DNA of 37,530 bases from IMG/VR virus record IMGVR_UViG_3300030107_003543, positions 31,354 to 68,883 of that record. One strand, written 5' to 3'. Shown here one piece after another: positions 34,008-37,530 of this stretch; position 1 is the stretch's first letter, and each line of letters opens with the position of its first letter. This DNA comes from a virus. Under the pieces are notes generated by a model. That model was given only the letters and a program-made list of their open reading frames with translations, was not told where the DNA came from and did not search any database. The translations under genes were made by a program, and so were the position numbers.

Positions 34008-34606
34008 TGAAGGTGACACCGTTTGAAACCTACCAAACTTATCTTTCTATGAAGAGTCATTTTACTAATCGTAAGTATGACTTTTTTAAGTATGGTGGTA
34101 AGTCTCGTGCTACTATGGCATCTTTTAATAAAAGAAAGGATAAGTATTGGTTCGAGAAAACTTCTAGGAAATACTCTGATAAAGAGATACTAGACTTTTT
34201 ATTATCTAATTTTGTATCCGCAAACAACCCAGAAAACTTATGGATTGGAGAAATAATAAATTCTGGCGAAAGAACTTACGCAGAATGGATGAAACGACAG
34301 CAGAGTTTGACTTACTTGTTCAAAGAACAGTCAAACGAATTACTGTTCAACAAAAAATTGAACGAAGTATTCGACTGCTCAAACAACAAGCATCCAATAG
34401 TTCTAAAAAAATATCTGGGTGGAGAGATCTCGCTAGAAACGCTTATGATACTGGAAAAAGTCTTTTCTTTCAGAAAAAACTTTGATAAAAAGTTAACGGA
34501 TCCTGTATGGGAAACCGTAAGTTTAAAAATAAAGAAGTACACACCCTTCCTAAATATTAATGTGTTCCCTTATAAAAAAATTCTAAGAGAGTTAATCAAT
34601 GACTGA
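34007..34606 (+). CDS. 59: Helicase loader gp59
   Basis: 199 residues from the ATG at 34007; a TTG one codon earlier is not needed. It aligns in layout with T4 gp59: KSHFTNRKYDFFKYGGKSR near the start, KRKDKYWFEKTSRKYSDKE, LWIGEI near residue 79, GGEISLETLMILEKVF in the middle and WETVSLKIKKYTPFL near the end. gp59 loads the gp41 replicative helicase onto gp32-coated DNA at forks and recombination intermediates. gp32 is encoded two genes downstream, fitting the known functional link. Confidence 0.88.
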   Translation: MKVTPFETYQTYLSMKSHFTNRKYDFFKYGGKSRATMASFNKRKDKYWFEKTSRKYSDKEILDFLLSNFVSANNPENLWIGEIINSGERTYAEWMKRQQSLTYLFKEQSNELLFNKKLNEVFDCSNNKHPIVLKKYLGGEISLETLMILEKVFSFRKNFDKKLTDPVWETVSLKIKKYTPFLNINVFPYKKILRELIND

Positions 34607-34928
34607 TTTTTTTAAATCTGAAATCGTACAAGATGAGTTACGTGAAATTAATAAATTACAAGAAGCTGTCTATGGAGATCTAAATCAATTTCCTAGTCTC
34701 TCTCAAGAAGAAAGGAAGGAACACATTGGAAAATTAACTGAATTATTAGAAAGACAACGTGTAATGTATACACGATTGTCTCTTTCAGATGATCCAGAAG
34801 CGAAGAAATTAAAGGAACAATTACAGCAGTCAGTTATGGCGATGGGATTTCCCAAAGGCACTGACATACAAGTACTGTTCAGTGGAATGACTCAAACTAT
34901 TGAGACACTAAAACAATATGTTGACTAA
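34599..34928 (+). CDS. DUF1825 family protein
   Basis: 109 residues. It begins MTDFFKSEIVQDELREINKLQ and continues with YGDLNQFPSLSQEERKEHIGKL, LLERQRVMYTRLSLSDDPEAKKLKEQL, then GFPKGTDIQVLFSGMTQTIETLKQYVD. This is the helical DUF1825 pattern of cyanobacteria and cyanophages. Function unknown. It overlaps the gp59 stop by 8 bases, and its own last codons overlap the gp32 -35 box. Sitting between gp59 and gp32 suggests a replication link. Confidence 0.8.
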   Translation: MTDFFKSEIVQDELREINKLQEAVYGDLNQFPSLSQEERKEHIGKLTELLERQRVMYTRLSLSDDPEAKKLKEQLQQSVMAMGFPKGTDIQVLFSGMTQTIETLKQYVD

Positions 34929-34949
34929 TATTCCAATCCTTGTTATAAT
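34921..34949 (+). promoter_or_regulatory. Sigma70 promoter TTGACT-N17-TATAAT for gp32
   Basis: TTGACT at 34921-34926 overlaps the end of the DUF1825 gene and TATAAT lies at 34944-34949, a 17-base spacer. This gives gp32 its own strong early/middle promoter, fitting the large amount of single-strand binding protein needed. A good Shine-Dalgarno (GAGGT at 34980-34984) follows. Confidence 0.82.
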
Positions 34950-34991
34950 CTAAACATCCAATTAAATCTAACTTAATCCGAGGTAACTTAA

Positions 34992-35876
34992 ATGTCGTTT
35001 GCTAATCTTAAAAAGCAATCTAAACTTGGCTCTCTTACCGCTAAACTGGTAAAAGAAGTTGAGAAACTCAACACTAATGGCGGTTCAGATGAACGCCTTT
35101 GGAAACTAGATGTAGACAAAAGCGGTAATGGATATGCCGTCATCCGTTTCCTACCTGCTCCTAACGGTGAGGATCTACCGTTTGTAAAACTATACTCCCA
35201 TGCCTTCCAAGGCCCTGGTGGTTGGTACATAGAGAATTCTCTGACTACTTTAGGTCAGAAGGATCCTGTATCAGAGTTCAATACACAACTCTGGAACAAC
35301 GGCACTGATGCTGGTAAAGAGACTGCTCGTAAGCAGAAGCGTAAGCTAACATACATCAGTAACATCTATGTCGTAAAGGATCCTGCTAATCCTGAGAACG
35401 AAGGTAAAGTATTCTTATACAAGTATGGGAAGAAAATCTTTGACAAACTTACTGCTGCAATGCAACCTGAGTTTGAGGATGAGACTGCAATTGATCCATT
35501 TGATTTCTGGCAAGGTGCTAACTTCAAGTTGAAGGCAAAGAACGTTGCTGGATATCGTAACTACGATTCTTCAGAGTTCACTGCTCAATCTCCAGTATTG
35601 GATGATGATGATGCAATGGAAGCACTATGGAAGAAAGAGTTCTCTCTTGCAGAACTAGTTGCTACAGATCAGTTCAAGTCTTATGACGAACTTAAGAAGC
35701 GTCTTGAGTATGTTCTTGGTAATAAGGCACAAGTACGTCAGGATCCTGAAGTCATCGATGAAGATGATGATCGTGGTTCAGCAGAACAAGCAGTTACTAC
35801 TGCTACTGCTAGTACATCAGCTGCTGGTGAAGAAGATGATACACTATCATACTTCGCACAACTTGCTGCAGATTAA
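34992..35876 (+). CDS. 32: Single-stranded DNA-binding protein gp32
   Basis: 294 residues. The N-terminal KKQSK stretch resembles the basic LAST-type cooperativity motif of T4 gp32. The OB-fold core carries GNGYAVIRFLPAPNGEDLPFVKLYSHAF and YISNIYVVKDPANPENEGKVFLYKYG. The C-terminus is acidic with a flexible Ser/Thr/Ala linker, as in T4, where it contacts other replication proteins. There is no cysteine in the entire protein, so the zinc site of T4 gp32 (three Cys, one His) is absent. It has a promoter and Shine-Dalgarno of its own. The last 4 bases overlap the oppositely transcribed gp53. Confidence 0.93.
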   Translation: MSFANLKKQSKLGSLTAKLVKEVEKLNTNGGSDERLWKLDVDKSGNGYAVIRFLPAPNGEDLPFVKLYSHAFQGPGGWYIENSLTTLGQKDPVSEFNTQLWNNGTDAGKETARKQKRKLTYISNIYVVKDPANPENEGKVFLYKYGKKIFDKLTAAMQPEFEDETAIDPFDFWQGANFKLKAKNVAGYRNYDSSEFTAQSPVLDDDDAMEALWKKEFSLAELVATDQFKSYDELKKRLEYVLGNKAQVRQDPEVIDEDDDRGSAEQAVTTATASTSAAGEEDDTLSYFAQLAAD

Positions 35877-36532
35877 GGGGAAGTATTTCTAGTATTCTCT
35901 GTTTCTACTAGTCGTCTGTTAACGAATTGAGAGGACTTATCATAATGCATAATTTCTCTCATGTCGTTTAGATACATTTGCAAGTAGTCTCTTCTGAGTA
36001 AAAATATACTTCTTTTTTCTTCATTAATAAGAGTTTCATACTCCCAATTTGTCACCCCAATCACTGGATTCGGGGTGATATTTACTTTATTGGCATTGTC
36101 TGGATTTACCATTGAGAATGTAGAGTCTACTCTCTTGCCAGCAGGAAGGATAACTCTTCCTTTTGAGTCTTTAACTTCTTTTGTTTCGTAGTGGTGTATA
36201 TTGTTTATTTTTTCAAGTCCATATTTACTTTCAACAAATCTATATAAGTGTCTGTTATCAAGAGGCCACTCATTTCTTAGGTTAATAATTCCAGCAGTTA
36301 ATATTACAACCCAATCCAAATCAGAACTACCATATAGTTCCTCTGCAATAGTATCAGGTCTAGCACCTTCAGGTATTTGATACTTGTAGAATATGGTAAA
36401 CACATCATTGAGATCATCACGAAGTTTAACTCTTCTAAAAAGATTCTTAACTCTTATGTAAGAACGAGAAGATGTTTTTGTTGATAGTGGTGACTGATAA
36501 TTTAAATCAGGAAGTTCTCTGAAATATGACAT
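35873..36532 (-). CDS. 53: Baseplate wedge protein gp53
   Basis: 219 residues. It begins MSYFRELPDLNYQSPL and has NLFRRVKLRDDLNDVFTIFYKYQI, then GARPDTIAEELYGSSDLDWVVIL, as in the gp53 family. It also has a C-terminal RRDYLQMYLNDMREIMHY. gp53 completes the baseplate wedge and permits wedges to assemble around the hub. It starts by overlapping the gp48 stop by one base (TAATG on the minus strand), so they form a late operon. It ends convergently with gp32, with a 4-base overlap and no terminator between. Confidence 0.92.
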   Translation of the reverse strand: MSYFRELPDLNYQSPLSTKTSSRSYIRVKNLFRRVKLRDDLNDVFTIFYKYQIPEGARPDTIAEELYGSSDLDWVVILTAGIINLRNEWPLDNRHLYRFVESKYGLEKINNIHHYETKEVKDSKGRVILPAGKRVDSTFSMVNPDNANKVNITPNPVIGVTNWEYETLINEEKRSIFLLRRDYLQMYLNDMREIMHYDKSSQFVNRRLVETENTRNTSP

Positions 36533-37530
36533 TAGAATCCAACTCCGTTTAAACCTACTCCTTCATCATATTGTTCACTATATACTGGATTCAATTCTTG
36601 GAAGTTCAATGTTAATGTCATTGAAGTTGGTGTTCCATCATAGAATGTTGAGTAAGTTCCTTGTCCTGTATAGTTAACATTCATTGATGCAAGAACTGCA
36701 GGTTTAAAAACATTTAAGAATGGATGAGGTGCACCACCTTTCATGTACTCACATATAAAAATGTCTGGTGAACCAATAAAGAATCCATTGCCACTTACAC
36801 CTTTCGCTGCTGAATGTTTCTTGAATGTTCTTATGATTTGTTTTACTTGTTCTCCTTCATTTGCATTTCTTGGTGCTAATGTGAAGGTAAAACTAAAGTC
36901 CCTAATCGAAACACCAGAGAAGATAGTTTCTAGGTTTGGATTCATTACTTGTCCAGTAGCCCTAGTTACCATACTCTCTGCACCTACAGCACTACCAGTA
37001 AGTTTTGCTAGTATTGCTTGCTTGGTAGTTTCATCTATCTTTCCAAAAGAATCTATATCAACTGCTTTCTTTAAAGTTTCTCCTGGTTGAGTCATCATAC
37101 CCATAGCAAACTGTGCCATTGCTGCTTTTACTGGGTTCAAGTCATCACTTTTATATGATACAGAATTATTATCTGTTACTCCCTGTGGTATAGGTAGGAA
37201 TATCATTGAGAGTGGTGATTGTTTTCTTGCTCTGGAACTTGCTGTCTCCATGTTAACTGCTCTACCTACCTTAGCAGTTAAAGATTTTCCTTGTATACCA
37301 GCAACATGTCCTGATGCAGGTCCACCTTGTTTTTGAGATGCTTTATCACTCTTACTCATAAGGTTTGAGTTAGGAGTATATTTAACTACTTTAATTTGTA
37401 AGTAGTCACTACTATTATCCAATCTCTTATTAGGATACCTTAGAACTGTGGCACCTCCTCCACCTCCTCCTTTAGAAGATCTTCCACTTGGTAGTGGATT
37501 GTTTTTCGCTTTCTTATGTTCCCGTAAGGA
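36532..37530 (-). CDS. 48: Baseplate tail-tube cap protein gp48 (5' end outside window)
   Basis: At least 332 codons are open. The frame continues past the TTG at 37420-37422 to the window edge with no stop, giving a Gly-rich stretch followed by LRYPNKRLDNSSDYLQIKVV, which is the expected gp48 N-terminal region, so the gene starts outside the window. The rest shows NPNLETIFSGVSIRDFSFTF, APRNANEGEQVKQIIRTFKK and NFQELNPVYSEQYDEGVG, typical of gp48, the cap on which the tail tube polymerises together with gp54. Late genes of this operon run on the minus strand. Confidence 0.92.
   Translation of the reverse strand, partial: SLREHKKAKNNPLPSGRSSKGGGGGGATVLRYPNKRLDNSSDYLQIKVVKYTPNSNLMSKSDKASQKQGGPASGHVAGIQGKSLTAKVGRAVNMETASSRARKQSPLSMIFLPIPQGVTDNNSVSYKSDDLNPVKAAMAQFAMGMMTQPGETLKKAVDIDSFGKIDETTKQAILAKLTGSAVGAESMVTRATGQVMNPNLETIFSGVSIRDFSFTFTLAPRNANEGEQVKQIIRTFKKHSAAKGVSGNGFFIGSPDIFICEYMKGGAPHPFLNVFKPAVLASMNVNYTGQGTYSTFYDGTPTSMTLTLNFQELNPVYSEQYDEGVGLNGVGF

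Noticed and set aside
36743-37090. Plus-strand 115-codon ORF opposite gp48
   Set aside because: It lies entirely antisense to a well-recognised baseplate gene, and no promoter or ribosome site was found.

Overview
The window is a piece of an AT-rich, T4-like myovirus (cyanophage) genome from a phage infecting marine picocyanobacteria (Synechococcus or Prochlorococcus; the host genus cannot be told from this sequence). The evidence is the 3' end of a photosystem II D1 gene (psbA) at the left edge, T4 core genes (gp33, gp59, gp32, gp53, gp48), and typical cyanophage accessory genes: flavin-dependent thymidylate synthase, phoH, glutaredoxin, DUF4278, DUF1825 and 2-oxoglutarate oxygenases. All genes are on the plus strand up to 35876. 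The last two, gp53 and gp48, are on the minus strand.

Layout: (1) 1-1717: psbA end with terminator, a run of small cyanophage genes of unknown function, and a free-standing HNH endonuclease. (2) 1774-24423: a very large adhesin region. Six fibre-type genes (2071, 338, 839, 1372, 1207 and 1287 codons), a small coiled-coil gene, a distal structural protein and a putative tail assembly protein. The big fibres share N-terminal modules, internal modules, collagen-like Gly-X-Y stretches and a short DNA repeat. Two end in an S74-type intramolecular chaperone domain. Most are individually preceded by a T4-type late promoter (AATAAATA/TATAAATA), with very short leaders that lack a Shine-Dalgarno. (3) 24462-28088: a compact cassette of glycosyltransferase-methyltransferase fusion, 2OG-Fe(II) oxygenase, glycosyltransferase and DUF6445-like protein, with mostly overlapping genes. 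It is likely to tailor a glycan or virion surface. (4) 28133-30135: glutaredoxin, a membrane protein, two conserved phage proteins, then a non-standard stretch holding a glutamine-II ('downstream-peptide') riboswitch-like RNA, a second degenerate copy wrapped around a 50-codon ORF, and a DUF4278 gene, closed by a terminator that overlaps the next promoter. (5) 30215-35876: DNA metabolism and replication/late transcription genes: thyX, phoH, a second 2OG oxygenase, a PD-(D/E)XK exonuclease, gp33, gp59, a DUF1825 protein and gp32. (6) 35873-37530, minus strand: baseplate genes gp53 and gp48 (the latter cut by the window edge), converging on and overlapping gp32.

Two promoter classes are readable. 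Sigma70-like promoters (TTGACA-N17-TATAAT type) lie before metabolic and replication genes and, unexpectedly, before the small coiled-coil gene inside the fibre cluster. T4 late boxes lie before fibre genes, the HNH gene, the basic protein after psbA, and the small gene upstream of phoH. gp33, encoded here, is the family that works with phage sigma factor gp55 at such late boxes. The observation I rate highest is the tandem riboswitch-like region at 29763-29980, where a whole short ORF sits inside the P2 loop of the second element.
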